DNA of 64,000 bases from Diphasiastrum complanatum (lineage: Eukaryota; Streptophyta; Lycopodiopsida; Lycopodiales; Lycopodiaceae): NCBI GenBank assembly GCA_029204225.1, contig CM055098.1:3459607-3523606 (forward strand). The letters are read 5' to 3'. Each line of letters opens with the position of its first letter. Within the stretch, counting starts at the first letter, position 1. Below are positions 1 to 11,146 of this stretch, in pieces. Below the pieces are notes generated by a model that saw only the letters and a program-made list of their open reading frames with translations, did no database searches and was not told the DNA's origin. Both the position numbers and the translations under genes were made by a program.

Positions 1-1494
1 CATAGTTTCCCATATTTTTTTATCTTCACCCTTGCTAATGAAACTATGTACCTATGTTGACTAGGTACCTCTGGTAGTTTAAGCTTTTTAACCAGGGTGT
101 GGTTGATGAAATTATGGGTTGCCCCATCATCAACCATGACTCTTACTGACTGGTTACCAACTTTCCCATGCATACGTACTAGGTCATGCGGCCCAAAGCT
201 GAAGGGTCTCGCTAGCATTGCAGAGGTCAGCTGGCAACAGTGTTCATGATCTTCATGATTCACTTTGATCTCGGAAGCTGCCGAGTCACTGGGGAACATA
301 CAGTCTGAACAAGATGAACTTGTTTTTTATCTTTTTTATCTTTTTTAGTGAAAGGCCCCTTGGGACACTGTCTGACTGTGTGTCCCTTGCCCATTCACAC
401 AAAGCACAAACGTTCTTGTTTGGCTTTCTCAAAATCATCTGGTTTTAAGGGCTGTATGAGTGAAGGGCGTTTCTGAGGAGCTTCACCTTTAAATTTATCT
501 TCTTTCTTTCTTTTTAAAAATTTCTTTTTAAATTGAAAGTCTTTCTGAGGAAGCTGCTCAGAAAGTGGTTGCTGTCTCGCTCTCTTCCTACCCACTGAAT
601 CATCATAGATTTGAGCATATCTGAGAGCTTGCTCAAGGGTAGTAGGCGAGTTTCTCTGGACCTCTACTTTATATTCATCTTTGAGGCCACGGACAAATCC
701 CCTGATTTTCTGATAGTCATCCATATTTTTAATCTTTAAAATTGCTTCTCGATACTGCGAGATATATTGGATGAGGGATTTATCCATTACTGTTCTTTCC
801 CAGGCTTCCCAGGCTCTATCCAGTTCATTTTCTGGTAGAAATTCTCTTAGGAAAGCTTCTTCAAAAGCTTTCCATGACCGAGGAGTCTGCCCAGTCTCCT
901 GGAGATTTAACCACCACTTATAGGCCATAGACCCTAAGGAAAGACTGGCCTCAATTGCTTGCAAATGGTCAGGGGTCTGTTTAAGAGCATGAATGTTCTT
1001 CCATTTGCTGAGGAAGGTTTGTAGAATATCTGCATTTCTATCCTTCTCTTCCCCATTAAAAGTAGGAGGCTTTAAATCTTTAAAAACACTGGGGTGAGAC
1101 CGTAAAGTCTCACCCGAAACTGATGGAAGTGGAGAAGGGGATAACTGAGATGTGGAGGGAAGGCTTCCTTTCGCGGAGCTCAAAATCAAGTTTTTGAGTT
1201 CAGCGAACGAGTCGTCCACCCTGGACTTGAAATTGGCTAATGCCAGCTTCAGTTCATCCACTTCTGTTACCAATTGGAGGAACTGCTCCTTGGTAACCAG
1301 TTCGTCGAGTTCTTCGGCGAACTGTTCCTGTTCTTCTACTTCCATGGGTTCCTTCCCTTTTCTATAAGCCAAGGCTTCTGTTTCAAGTTCGTCGAAGCCT
1401 CTCTCCGGGGGTTGATCAGGTCCCTGAGGAGTGGTCATCTTCGGAACTGAAAGAGAGCTACCTTAACTTCTGAAGGAAAAAAAGTCTAAAAGAC
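1..1494 (-). mobile_element. Family A Ty3/gypsy element, gag and start of protease, cut by window edge
   Basis: This segment is near-identical to 14395-15889 of the complete family A element. It carries, in minus-strand sense, about 55 bp of leader, gag, and the start of the aspartic protease with the motif DDGATHNFIN. Homology stops abruptly at 1494, after GTCTAAAAGAC, where integrase DNA of a different gypsy family begins. The element runs off the left edge of the window. Its missing LTR and 5' leader appear to be the piece at 28399-29369. Confidence 0.93.
395..1438 (-). pseudogene. Family A gag polyprotein, broken at the zinc knuckle
   Basis: Gag forms the particle that packages element RNA. 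The start MTTPQGPDQPPERG follows the leader and matches the second copy at 15833. An acidic N-terminal region with a heptad-like stretch (about residues 40-90) leads into the retrotransposon gag core (about 120-270, with WKAFEEAFLREF and IRGFVRGLKDEYK), then a basic linker. The CX2CX4HX4C knuckle should begin CFVC, but the second Cys codon is TGA here, so the frame ends at CFV. The rest of the knuckle (MGKGHTVRQC) is readable in the same frame after the stop. This lesion differs from the one in the other copy. Confidence 0.92.
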
Positions 1495-2030
1495 AAACTT
1501 CGTAAGTCTATCAACAATGACCCAAACTGAATCATGGCCCTTCCCTGTACGTGGAAGGCCCACCACAAAATGCATAAAGATACTTTCCCAGTTTTCAGCA
1601 GAAATATCCAATGGATGTAATAGGCCACTAGCTTTTAGCCTTTTTGCTTTATTTAATTGACAGCCTTTACTTGACTTTCATCTTAGGCCACCAAAAGTGC
1701 CGCCTAACTAGGTCAAGAGTTCTTTGCATACCCAGATGTCCTGCGCATGGACTATCATGACACTCATGCAAGATTAGGGCCCTAACTGTGTCATTCTCCA
1801 GTACACATACCTTGCCCTTACGAAACAAGATCCCATTTTCATATAGCAAGATCCATTTCAGTCTTTCCCTGATTCAAGGAATCCTGCTTACCCGAATCGA
1901 CCCCAAAAAGTACTTGTTGCCAATACTTTCCAAAAAAATGGATCTGACTCAAAAAGTCCTTGGAGAGACTGAAATAATCCCGGTTGTATATCTACTTTCT
2001 AAGTAGTTTTTGGACTTCCCAACCATTTTC
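1495..2030 (-). mobile_element. Ty3/gypsy integrase fragment, N-terminal half
   Basis: Minus-strand sense gives the linker and HHCC zinc-binding region of a gypsy integrase (ILFRKGKVCV, then HECHDSPCAGH and RRHFWWPKMK). It is followed by a frameshifted integrase core start with the sequence for DRLTK at the 1498 end. No LTR is attached. The segment upstream in sense (about 1860-2030) resembles the RNase H-integrase linker of other gypsy elements only loosely. The break after DRLTK is the exact complement of the fragment at 29370-29770, which starts at FIPTK. Confidence 0.8.
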
Positions 2031-2122
2031 TAGGGTATTTGTCTAGGGTTTATGCTTAAGCACTCCTTGCTGCCCTTCGTTGGCCTTGCCCTTGCTTTTT
2101 CACTGACCCTGCTCTTCCTCAG

Positions 2123-3120
2123 TTGCCTTCTTCCTATCTCACGGCTCCAGGTTTAGATTTGCGCATAAAGCGGACTAAGAGTTTCATGCCGAAAAACCCT
2201 CGAAAGCGTCCTCGCACTTTGGAGAAACCGTCCACCGATCATTACGCCTCTGTAAGCCCTCAGCCGTCACCGGGATCCTCAGCACATATGGGGGACACCA
2301 TCCACACCTATGCTCGCCATGCCACTACGAAGAACATCTCCTCCTTGAATGAATACATCTCTAAGCAATTTGCAAATGTTCTCTCTCAACTTACTGAACT
2401 GCGTGCGGATCTGCTTACCAAGGCTGCCACGATTAATGCCCAGAAATCACTTCTCTTCGTGCGGAGTTTGGTGCTTTCCAGGGCAACATCATCCCCAACA
2501 TCACAAGTAAAGTTGAGAATGCTAAAGCTTCTATCGGTAAGATCCACCACCTTGAGCGCCAAATTTATGACACTGTTGAGAGTGCTAATCGCATCCATGT
2601 GCTTGAACAACGTCTTCATGAAACTGTGGAACACGTCCAAAAGATCCCTCTCTCGAGAAAGAGGTCCGTGAGACCACATCATGGTCTTCTACATTTAAAT
2701 CCTCCACCGCCACTCCTTCTGCAGCCCCCTCCTTGGACTCCACGGTACAAGGCATCCTAGCAGAACAACAATGCCGAGATGATAAGAAGTTAAACTTGTG
2801 GTTGCGGGGTCTTCCTACCGAGGGTACAACATTGCATTAGGTTACATCTTTGTTTACATCGCGCATGGACTCTCTCTTCCAGGCATCCAGTACGCTTGGC
2901 GACTCAAACTGATCCCAAGGTTTTATTTGTCAAATTCGCACTCTCTGCGGCTCTCACGTTTACATTGATACTCACTGCCACCAATGGTTACAGCGCAAAT
3001 CCATCATTCAAGAAGCGAGGGAAAAACAATAGCGGGTGGTCTTCACAATTGGCAGCCCGCGCTTTTTCTCTAAGCAGCAATAGGGAGTTGGGGTATTCGG
3101 GCATGGGAGCGGCCCGATAA
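2123..3120 (+). pseudogene. LINE copy 1 ORF1-like protein
   Basis: L1 ORF1p is a trimeric RNA chaperone that coats element RNA. The frame opens with a basic tract (KNPRKRPRTLEKPS) and a helical stretch around residues 70-110 (SKQFANVLSQLTELRADLLTK). It then shifts frame near 2460. Later frames show LAEQQCRDDKKLNL and GLPTEGTTL, which match copy 2 (GLPTEGTALDQVTSLF). The final part, up to 3120, corresponds to the ORF1 C-terminal domain and the junction to ORF2 (GYSGMGAAR). Several frameshifts make it non-functional. Confidence 0.75.
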
Positions 3121-4130
3121 CCCCTGCTAGCGTCACTTTTGGTTTTTGGAACTATGGCGGCCTCTCTACCTCTTCTATGGCAACGGACCTAGATCAGTAT
3201 CTGCGCTCGGGGCACGTTTTCTTCTTTGCTAAGACACATGAATCTCCTACTCACCCACTCCCACCTATCTCTGGTTACCAGTGGCTCTCAGCCCCCCGTC
3301 CTATGCTTCAGGGCCATCTTCTTCGTGCTTTCGGAGGTGTGGCGTGTCTGTACATGGTTACATCTTGCTTGCTGGAGACTTTAATGCTCACACAAATACC
3401 AGCCAAACTCACTTTTATGAGGATGTGCTTTGCCTTCGACCCTTGGATATGTCGTATGCACACTCGTCGACGGATTCAGCAGCCAGTGACTTTTACTGCT
3501 GGCACAGGCACACGGGTTCATTTTCCTCAACGGTCTTCCTCAGTGGCCATCGTCCTCTGGGTATACATGTCGTTGTTTTGGCGGCGGATACAGGGTTGTC
3601 GATTATTTTATTACATCATCTACTTCCCCACTTGCAATCTTTCACTGTTTCTCCCTCAGTTCTTTCTGACCACTCGATGTTGTACCTTTCCTTTGCCCCT
3701 CCCCTTCACCCACCTTCTTGTCCCTCAATTCCGCCCCCCCAACCTCCTTTTTCTCATATACCTCCCCATAAACGCCAAGACGACATTGACCGTGTCTCAT
3801 GTGCACTTGCCCACTTCCCCTTTTCCTCGAATCTCTCGACCCAAGCCTCCTTTCTCACCACCTCTCTCACCACTGTTGCTGCAGTCATCTCCCCTCCCCC
3901 CCGCCGCAGCTCGGCTCATTGCAGGACACATAATAAATGGTATGACAAATCTTGCTCTTCCTTCCAAACCTATCTCAAGTACGTCCGATCCGTTTCACCT
4001 TTGCTCTCTTCCTTGGTTGAAAAACAGTATCGCACATTTCTACACCGCAAGAAAGATGTATACAATACGACCCGCTCAACCCAACTACTGCACAACTTAC
4101 ACTCAGCCTCCTCCGTTGCCTTTTAGAAGG
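3120..4130 (+). pseudogene. LINE copy 1 APE-type endonuclease domain of ORF2
   Basis: The endonuclease/exonuclease/phosphatase domain nicks the target DNA. VTFGFWNYGGL near 3135 corresponds to the start of the fold, and LLAGDFNAHT near 3370 is the conserved GDFNA box. Near 3660 the frame reads VLSDHSMLYLSF, the C-terminal SDH box of the fold. A deletion or shift lies near 3355, where copy 2 contains extra sequence. The following Pro/Ser-rich linker and WYDKSCSSFQTYLKYVRSV lead to the reverse transcriptase. The longer open frame at 3177-4415 is not the coding frame over most of its length. Confidence 0.78.
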
Positions 4131-4401
4131 CTTTTCTTCCTAAGTCTCGCACCATTCCTCCCATCCCTCTCCAGTCTTGGATTGATCATGCGACCCACCT
4201 CTATACCACCCAACACCCCCCACTCCTTTTGTCTCCCCGCCCACTTCGTTGTGACCTTTTCAATACCCATATCGTTGAAGATGTTATTCGTCAGCTCCAC
4301 AACCACCGTTCTCTTGATGTCAATTTCCTTTCTGTTGAACTTATCAAACCCTTGGCCCAACTTGCTTCCCCTCTTCTCGCACCAACCTCCTTCGCCCCAT
4401 T

Positions 4402-5187
4402 TTGAAAAAAGGTGATGCAATGCAAGTTGACAGCTACCGGACCATCATGATTAGCCACATTGTCATTAAAGTCTTCGGCGTCGTCCTTCATCGTCTGCTT
4501 TTTATGGAGGCTGATTCACGTGGACTCTATGCTACAGGACAGGCGGGCTTTCACCGTGGTTACTGCACCCTTGATCGTGTGCTCACCCTGCGCAGCATTG
4601 TTGAAGAAGCCAAACATGCGGGCCGCAAAGTTTTTGCTTGCTTCGTTGACTTGCAGAAAGCTTTTGATTCAATTTCCCAAGGTCTTCTTCTTCGCAGGTT
4701 ACGGCAACTTCATATTCCTAACTCCATGCTTGCAGCAATTATTACCTTGTCTGAGAGGGTTCTAGCAAGGATTCGGCAAGGGTCTACTCCTATCCACAAC
4801 ACTGTTGGTGTTAAGCAAGGTTGTCCCTTGTCCACTACTCTATTCGCCCTGTATGTAGATGATTTGGAGCGCCTTATTTGTGAAGAAGGTGGGGAAGGTT
4901 GTCCACTTGCTCACTTGATTATTCCTATCCTTCTTTATGTTGATGACATTGTTCTTCTTTCTTCTTCCACAGCTGGTCTACAGCGTCACTTACATGTCTT
5001 ACATCATTTTTGTACCTTATGGGGCCTATCTGTCAACCTAGGGAAAACTAAGGTCTTGATTTTCACACTAATCGTCACAGTCTTCGCAACTATCACTTTC
5101 TATACGCTGGACAGGAGGTTGAGATTGTCACTTCTTATACCTACTTGGGAGTCTTATTCACGGCGCCACTGCTTCGACTGCTTTTAA
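4402..5187 (+). pseudogene. LINE copy 1 reverse transcriptase domain
   Basis: Reverse transcription for target-primed integration. Motifs in order: KKGDAMQVDSYRTI (RT entry), QAGFHRGYCTLDRVL, FVDLQKAFDSI (motif A with catalytic Asp), GVKQGCPLSTTLFALYVDDLE (motif B) and LLYVDDIVLL (motif C). Motif C is YVDD where copy 2 has YADD, the usual LINE form. The thumb region is open up to LGKTKVLIF near 5060. The frame then decays, with YTYLGVLF still readable around 5145. The upstream endonuclease is in another frame. Confidence 0.9.
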
Positions 5188-5678
5188 AAGGGTTTCATTG
5201 GGGATTGGGCAGCTATTTCCCGTATTTTGACGAATATGTTGTCACGCATGATTCGGGCCAAGACATGATATTCTTTGCGCTTGCGCGGAGTTTGCCACCC
5301 CTCCCATCATTCTCGAGGGGTTTTTTCATATCATACGCCTTCTTCAGCGCATTCAGCATATTCACTTTTCCCACACGAATAGATATATTGCAGCCGCGCT
5401 TTGCTCTTCTTCTGCTCTTGCTGCTTCCAATACCAAGATTTCATGGAACCAGCAGGTGGTGGATTTACTACGTTCTTTGGACATCTCTGTCACGGACCTT
5501 CCATCGGGAACTAATCGGTATATTCGTCGCCGGCCCTTTTGTCGTTACATGCAGCACACATGGGGACCCAACTCAGCTTCCCAACCGTGCCACATTTATT
5601 ACCAGACACTTTCTTTCCCTTGATCCAGTCAGTTTACCTCTACTCCCGCTGTATCTCTCATAGTCACTCTTTTACGGC

Positions 5679-6068
5679 TTGCGTTACCACATTGGACAGC
5701 TACGCACCTCTTCCCATCGGCTTGCTGTTGAGACTGGTCGCTGCTGGAATATCCCCCGTGAGCACAAATTATGTCGCCTCTATTCTATGCGCGAGCTTGA
5801 AAATGAGGCACACTTCTTACTTCGATGCCCAGTTTATTATGAGATCCATGGTCGATATTATTGTCTTTATCGGGATGGTCCACATACATTTACCAGTTTT
5901 TTCTCTTATCATGATGCTTGGTGTTTGGGGCTTTTTTTCCGTGACTTCGTCAGTCACTTTTGCCTCCGCACGATCATATGCATAGACTCTCAGCAATTGC
6001 TAGTTATGGGATACTATAAGACCCGAGCCCATAATGAGGATTCGGATGATGACCTTTTTTGTGCTTGA
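5679..6068 (+). pseudogene. LINE copy 1 C-terminal zinc-binding region
   Basis: This is the end of ORF2, resembling the plant zf-RVT domain. The frame reads RLAVETGRCWNIPREHKLC followed by ENEAHFLLRCPVYYEIHGRY. The expected CX2C pair is CRLY here, so the second Cys is lost, while the later His and Cys remain. The frame stops after DSDDDLFCA at 6068, probably near the true ORF2 end. The 5190-5660 region between RT and this domain is the decayed RNase H/thumb portion. Confidence 0.8.
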
Positions 6069-6120
6069 CACATTCTTGCATCACTTTTAGCTACTCTAAG
6101 CTTGTTTCTCAAGATGTTGC

Positions 6121-6360
6121 TGCTATCCTTTTGCAATAGATCCTCAACAATTTGAGTTTTGAAAATTTTGATTTTTCTTGATCTCAAAATTTTCGCAATT
6201 TGTAAAATCCGTACATTCTGTACGGATCCGTACCATACTGCAAGTACAATCTGACGACTGTGTAGTGCTTTGTCTTACCTTTGATCTGAATCAATTTTCG
6301 GGTCAATCGGACTTTGTATGACAAAGTTACGCTCATTTTCGGAAAACTGCTTGATTAGGG
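6121..6360. other. Non-coding spacer between two LINE copies, with inverted repeats
   Basis: No gene is seen. A 10-bp inverted repeat pairs 6162-6171 (AAAATTTTGA) with 6184-6193. A 7-bp stem with a 3-base loop lies at 6209-6225 (CCGTACA-TTC-TGTACGG). This is either the 3' end of LINE copy 1 or the 5' UTR of copy 2. Confidence 0.6.
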
Positions 6361-7344
6361 TTTTGCTTCCTCTCTCATCTATCTCCTGCAAATCATCCTA
6401 CGGCTTCGCTTCACCTTCCTCCAGGCCGTCTTGCGCACAAAGCGTGCTAAGAAGTTTATGTCTACAGGCTCTCGCAAACGTCTTCGTACTTTGAAAATTG
6501 CATCCACCATGCCTACCGATTCTGTCAGCGCTCCACCGCCACAGGTTGCTGCTTCATCCTCAGCTGCTATGGGAGACACATGCCAGAAGTACATGAGACC
6601 AAATCATGGGCTTCTATCCTAAGATCATCTACCACTTCTTCGTCTTCTATAGCACCCTCCTTAGACACCACGGTACAAGGCGTCTTGGCAGAACAACAAC
6701 GTCGGGATGACAAAAAGCTCAACTTAAAATTCCAAGGTCTTCCTACTGAGGGCACAGCACTGGACCAGGTTACCTCTTTGTTTACTTCACGCATGGGGCT
6801 CTTAGTTCCACGTATCCAGTATGCTTGGCGCCTCGGTGATCCGAAGGTATTATTATGGACGACCGGCAGATAGTTCTTCGTGCGCGTCGTACTCTCCGAG
6901 GCTCTCAGATTTACATAGATGATGACCTTACTCACTGCCAACGGTTACAACGTGAAACAATCATTCAGGAGGCAAGGACAAAACAACAGCGGGTGGTATT
7001 TACAAATGGCAACCCTCGCTTTTTCGCCAAGCGTCAATAGGAAGTTTGGGTACTCGGGCATGGGAGCAGCCCGATAGCCCCGGCTAGCGTCACATTCGGT
7101 TTTTGGAATTGCGGCGGCCTCTTCACCTCTTCTACAGCGACTGATCTTGACACCTATCTGTGTTCGGCTGATTTTCTACTTTTTGCAGAGACATATGAGT
7201 CTTCCACACACACACTTCCGCACATTTTTGGTTTTCAGCGGATTTCTGCTCCACGACCTATGCTACAATGCAGGATACTTCGGGCCTCTGGTGGAGTTGC
7301 ATGTTTGTACAGGTCGGTGTATACTCCTATTCGGTTGGTGTCTC
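6360..7344 (+). mobile_element. LINE copy 2, 5' piece (ORF1 and start of endonuclease)
   Basis: The same LINE family as copy 1. Homology begins around 6360 and continues to about 7344, where integrase DNA of a gypsy element interrupts the endonuclease. The remaining pieces of this copy are at 8488-8712 and 18025-18770, in the same orientation and in the correct order. That shows one LINE later split twice. Confidence 0.85.
6431..7040 (+). pseudogene. LINE copy 2 ORF1-like RNA-binding protein
   Basis: Three overlapping frames cover the protein. The first (6431-6622) gives the basic N-terminus RTKRAKKFMSTGSRKRLRTL. The second (6580-6873) gives ETKSWASIL, LAEQQRRDDKKLNLKFQGLP and YAWRLGDPK. The third (6855-7040) gives VLRARRTLRGSQIYIDDDLT, the box shared with L1 ORF1 RNA-binding and C-terminal domains, followed by VVFTNGNPRFF. 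At least two frameshifts separate them. The L1 ORF1p assignment rests on the last box and on its position upstream of an endonuclease. Confidence 0.8.
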
Positions 7345-7597
7345 AGTATAAAGGATACTGATGACTTCACTATCCGTAATGGACAATTGTTCAGGAAAGG
7401 GAAGGTTTGTGTGCCTAATGTGGATGTTGTTAAGAATAAAACCAATGTGGAATAGGGTTCTAGCAGTTACATCAAGCGGGACTGATGATCATGGTGATCA
7501 GTCTGGGGGGAAGCATATAAAGGGTACTGATGACTTCTCTATCCGTAATGGACTATTGTTCAGGAAAGGGAAGGTTTGTGTGCCTGATGTGGATGTT
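7345..7597 (+). repeat. Imperfect direct repeat of about 95 bp in the integrase linker
   Basis: 7345-7440 and 7502-7597 both encode the same linker (TDDFSIRNG, FRKGKVCVP, VDVVKN), with only a few base differences. They are separated by about 60 bp of unrelated sequence. A local duplication or two joined fragments would explain it. Confidence 0.85.
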
Positions 7598-8487
7598 GTT
7601 AAGAATTATGAATGTCATGACTCACCATACGCAGGACATCCCGACATACATCGTATATTGGATTTGGTACGAAGGGATTTTTATTGGCCAAAACTCAAGC
7701 CCTTTGTAGAATCTTATGTGGTCAAGTGTGACCAATGCCAGTTGAATGAAGCTGAACGCCATAAGGCTGGCGGTTTGTTGCATCCATTGGATATCCCTGA
7801 TAAGAGATGGGATAGTATTTCCATGGATTTCGTGGTTGGGTTACCGCGGACGAATAAACAACATGATGCAATTTGGGTTGTGGTCGACCGTCTTACCAAA
7901 TTGGCATCTGTTTAGGCTTTACGGATTACCAAGTGATATTGTGAGCGATCGCAATTCGAAGTTCACCGATCACTTTTGGTCGGCCATGTTTGCTAAACTA
8001 GAGAAGACACTGAGCTTGGGTTCTTCTAATCATCCTGACACGGATGGACAGATGGAAAGAACAAATCAGACGATGGAACAAATGCTTCGGGCATATGTTT
8101 CCAAACGGCAATCTGATTGGGAAAAGTACCTTCCATTGATCGAGTTTGCTTATAATAGTAGTAAGCATTCGGCTACCGGTTATAGCCTGTTTATGCTTAT
8201 GTACGGTTTTGAGCCTAGGTCTCCTATCGACACGATATGCAGGAAATGCTACGGATTGCACGTGAAAATGTACAGAGTGCCCAGGATAGGGATCGACATT
8301 ATGCAAATCTGAAAAGATCACCAAGAGACTTCCAGGTGGGAGATTGGGTATATTTGAGAATCCCGAAGGATTCAAGTGTAATGCGTACCGGCAAGCATTA
8401 TAAGTTGTCCCCTAGATATAGAGGACCGTTTAAACTCATCAACGACGGTTACGCTTTTTGGAAAATAGCTTCTGTGGTTGGCTCAAG
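7345..8487 (+). mobile_element. Ty3/gypsy integrase fragment inside LINE copy 2
   Basis: This LTR-less piece of gypsy pol covers the pre-integrase linker (FRKGKVCVPDVDVV), the HHCC zinc domain ([32 protein letters not shown]), and the core (SISMDFVVGLPRTNKQHDAIWVVVDRLTK). The core then breaks and resumes as LPSDIVSDRNSKFTDHFW and [32 protein letters not shown], and the piece ends in the C-terminal DWVYLRIPKDS and LSPRYRGPFK. DNA between the two core parts is missing at about 7910. With no LTRs or target duplication it is not an ordinary insertion. Confidence 0.85.
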
Positions 8488-8712
8488 CATACGGTCTCAT
8501 TATCCTTAACGGTCTTGGCCATCCTCCTCTGCATATAGTTGCCACCCATTTGGTGGCGGTCACAGCATAGTGGACTCTTTCATTGCATCTCCTGCTTTAT
8601 TGCCCCGCCTGGCATCCTTCACCATCTCTACCCCGGTCCTCGCTGATCACTCTTTGCTCTACCTCTCCTTCTCCCCAGCGCCAAGTCCGCCTTCTCCTCC
8701 ACCTTCCCTCTT
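8488..8712 (+). mobile_element. LINE copy 2, middle piece (end of endonuclease)
   Basis: Aligns with LINE copy 1 around 3520-3720. GGGHSIVDSFIASPALLP corresponds to the VVDYFI region of copy 1, and [12 protein letters not shown] to the SDHSMLYLSF box. The piece ends in a Pro/Ser-rich linker at about 8712, where family A pol begins. The LINE resumes at 18025 with a short stretch missing. Confidence 0.82.
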
Positions 8713-10772
8713 TTGCGTCTTTGCATAGATTACAGAGCCCTCAATAAAGTCACAATTAAGTATAAATACCCTATGCCTCGGGCAGACGAGTTGTTTGATC
8801 AACTCGACGGGGCTAAGTTTTTCAGCAAAATAGACCTCAGATCGGGATATCATCAAGTCCATATAAAATCGGAAGATGTCTCGAAAACAGCTTTTAGGAC
8901 TCGTCACAGTCATTATGAGTTTAAGGTGATGCCATTTGGGCTCACAAATGCTCCAACTACCTTTATGACCTTGATGAACAGTGTCCTCAGACCATACTTG
9001 GGTAAGTTTGTAGTCGTATTTTTAGATGACATCCTCGTTTACAGCAAAACGAGGAAGGAGCATCTAAAACACCTCAGCAAGGTGTTTCGACTGCTCAGAA
9101 AGCATAAGCTCTATGCTAAACAATCCAAGTGTGAATTATTCGTTGAAGAAGTAGCATATTTGGGTCACATTATCTCTTCAGATGGGATTAAGATGGACCC
9201 AAATAAGGTTAAAGCCATACTTAGTTGGCTGAGACCTCAGAATATTTTGGAACTTCAGATCTTTCTTGGTCTGGCAAGATATTACAGACGATTTGTCAAG
9301 GAATATGCTCAGATAGCAGTTCCTACGACAAATCTCCTTAAGGGGAAGGGAAAGGAGTTCATTTGGGAGTCCGCACAGCAGGAGAGCTTTGATGCTCTCA
9401 AAACAGCCTTAGCTACAGCACCAGTTTTAAAAGTCGTCGACCCCAATCAGTCATTTGTGGTCGAAACAGATGCTAGCGACTTTGCAGTAGGTGCTGTGCT
9501 AACTCAGGGCGGACGACCAGTTGCGTTCGAGAGTAAAAAACTCGAGCCAGCTCAGACTAGGTATAGTGCCTATGAAAAGGAACTCTTTTCTATAGTACAT
9601 GCCCTTAAGACTTGGAGGCATTATTTGTATGGTGCCAACTTTGAGGTCCTGACAGACCATGAGAGTCTCAGATACCTTTGCAATCAACCTGAGCTTAGAG
9701 GTCGGAAAGCTCGTTGGGCAGAGTTGATGCAAGAGTTTGAAGTGTCTATCAGATATAGACGTGGAAAATTCAATACAGTAGCAGATGCCCTTAGCAGAAT
9801 GCCTATGATAAACGAGCTGAGTTTTACTCAGATTCGTAATGAGTTACTCGAGTCCTTGAGAGGGAAATGCCAGCATGATGCATTCTTCTCTATTATCTGG
9901 AACTCAGTCCAAAACAGACAGTTACAGACTCCAGAACCAGTTCCCGGGGCTGGTGCCAGTTCATCCAAGAATACGGCAGCTTCCGTTGAGGATGATGATG
10001 AGTCCGAGTATACGTCGTCAGATGACGTTGAGGATTCTGAGCCTGTATTACCCAAGCAAACCCCTGTGGTTGAGGGTCAGTTGACTCAAGGATTCAAATG
10101 GAAACAGTATTCCATTCAGGATGAGTACTTGCTCTATAGAGATAGAGTATGCGTCCCCAATTCAGAGGATTATAGGCAGCAGGTCCTATATGAATGTCAT
10201 GACAATCCTAGCGCGGGACACCCAGGCATACTAAAGACCTATGAGCTTCTTCGTAGGCAATTTTTCTGGCCCAGTATGAAAAAGGACGTCCACCAGTATG
10301 TAATCAGTTGCCAGAAATGTCAAGTAAATAAAGCAGAGCGTTTAAGGGCAGGAGGGTTGTTGCATCCCTTAGAAATACCAGCTGGTAAATGGGAGAGTAT
10401 CTCCATGGATTTTATAGTAGGCCTGCCTAAAACCCAAAAGGGTAATGACGCTATATGGGTCACAGTTGACCGTCTGACCAAAATGGCGCATTTTATTCCG
10501 ACCAAAACAACCGTTAGAGCTCCAGAGTTAGCGAGGTTGTTTGTAGATGGGCTATTTAAATTGTGCGGTCTACCTTCCGGCATAGTCAGCGACCGGGACA
10601 GTAAGTTTACTGGAAATTTTTGGAGGGCAGTATTCCATCATCTCCATACTAAACTTAATATGAGTACCATCGACCATCCACAGACGGACGGTCAAACAGA
10701 AAGGGTAAATCAAGTGCTGGAGGATATGCTTCGTGCATACGTCAGCAAGAGGCAACTAATTGGGAGGAGTAT
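8713..10772 (+). pseudogene. Outer family A pol: RT, RNase H and integrase up to the nested insertion
   Basis: An open frame from RT onward. [12 protein letters not shown] (catalytic Asp), [26 protein letters not shown] (LDD box). RNase [54 protein letters not shown]. An acidic linker ([17 protein letters not shown]) follows. Integrase: HHCC from [13 protein letters not shown] to [10 protein letters not shown], core [32 protein letters not shown]. One base is lost in the stretch just after VSKRQ near 10755, shortly before the insertion. Otherwise this frame is remarkably intact. It continues after the insertion at 16961. Confidence 0.95.
10768..10772. repeat. Left target-site duplication AGTAT of the nested family A element
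   Basis: AGTAT directly precedes the LTR start (TG at 10773) and recurs at 16961-16965 directly after the other LTR end. The uninterrupted site is seen in the inner copy of the same gene. Confidence 0.95.
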
Positions 10773-11130
10773 TGTAATAAATCTTAACACCACAGTAGGG
10801 CAAACACTAATTGATCCACCCAACCTTGCCTACTCCCTGATATAGAGTAAGCCCCTCCTAGCCCAATGTGAGGACTGGTAGCATGCAACTGCCAAGTGTC
10901 GGCCACGTGGCACTGACGTGGTCGACTGCACGTCGGGACCCAACTGGGGGCCCTATCCTGCTGACAGGGTCCCTAGACTGTGTTAGGCCCGCCATGGCTA
11001 TGGACCGTGCTGGGGCACACTACTCACACTGTCTTGCCCTGTTGGTCATGTACACTGGACACGACCCTGACTGTGGTATCTGACCTATCTGTGTTCCCTA
11101 GGGTTCGGCACTGGTTACGAGCTCGTAACA
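10773..11130 (-). repeat. 3' LTR of the nested family A element
   Basis: 358 bp, TG...CA, nearly identical to the LTRs at 16603-16960, 17667-18024 and 28399-28756. In sense it opens with the palindrome GTTACGAGCTCGTAAC and contains the G-box palindrome GCCACGTGGC and a weak TATA-like CTATATC. Confidence 0.95.
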
Positions 11131-11146
11131 CTCCCTCCCCCTTAAG
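11131..11146 (-). other. Polypurine tract of the nested family A element
   Basis: Sense strand CTTAAGGGGGAGGGAG directly abuts the 3' LTR. It primes plus-strand DNA synthesis. It overlaps the pol stop region in the family. Confidence 0.9.

Larger units (their letters stand above)
2040..6120 (+). mobile_element. L1-type LINE, copy 1, degenerate
   Basis: A non-LTR retrotransposon in plus orientation with the usual order: ORF1 RNA-binding protein, APE-type endonuclease, reverse transcriptase, C-terminal zinc-binding region. All parts carry stops or frameshifts. A second member of the same family begins at about 6360. The 5' end is placed only approximately from similarity to that copy. No poly(A) tail or target-site duplication is visible at the 3' end near 6100. 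Confidence 0.88.

Noticed and set aside
3177-4415. A 412-codon plus-strand frame over LINE copy 1
   Set aside because: The endonuclease motifs GDFNA and SDHSMLYLSF are in the other frame, so this is mostly an out-of-frame shadow.
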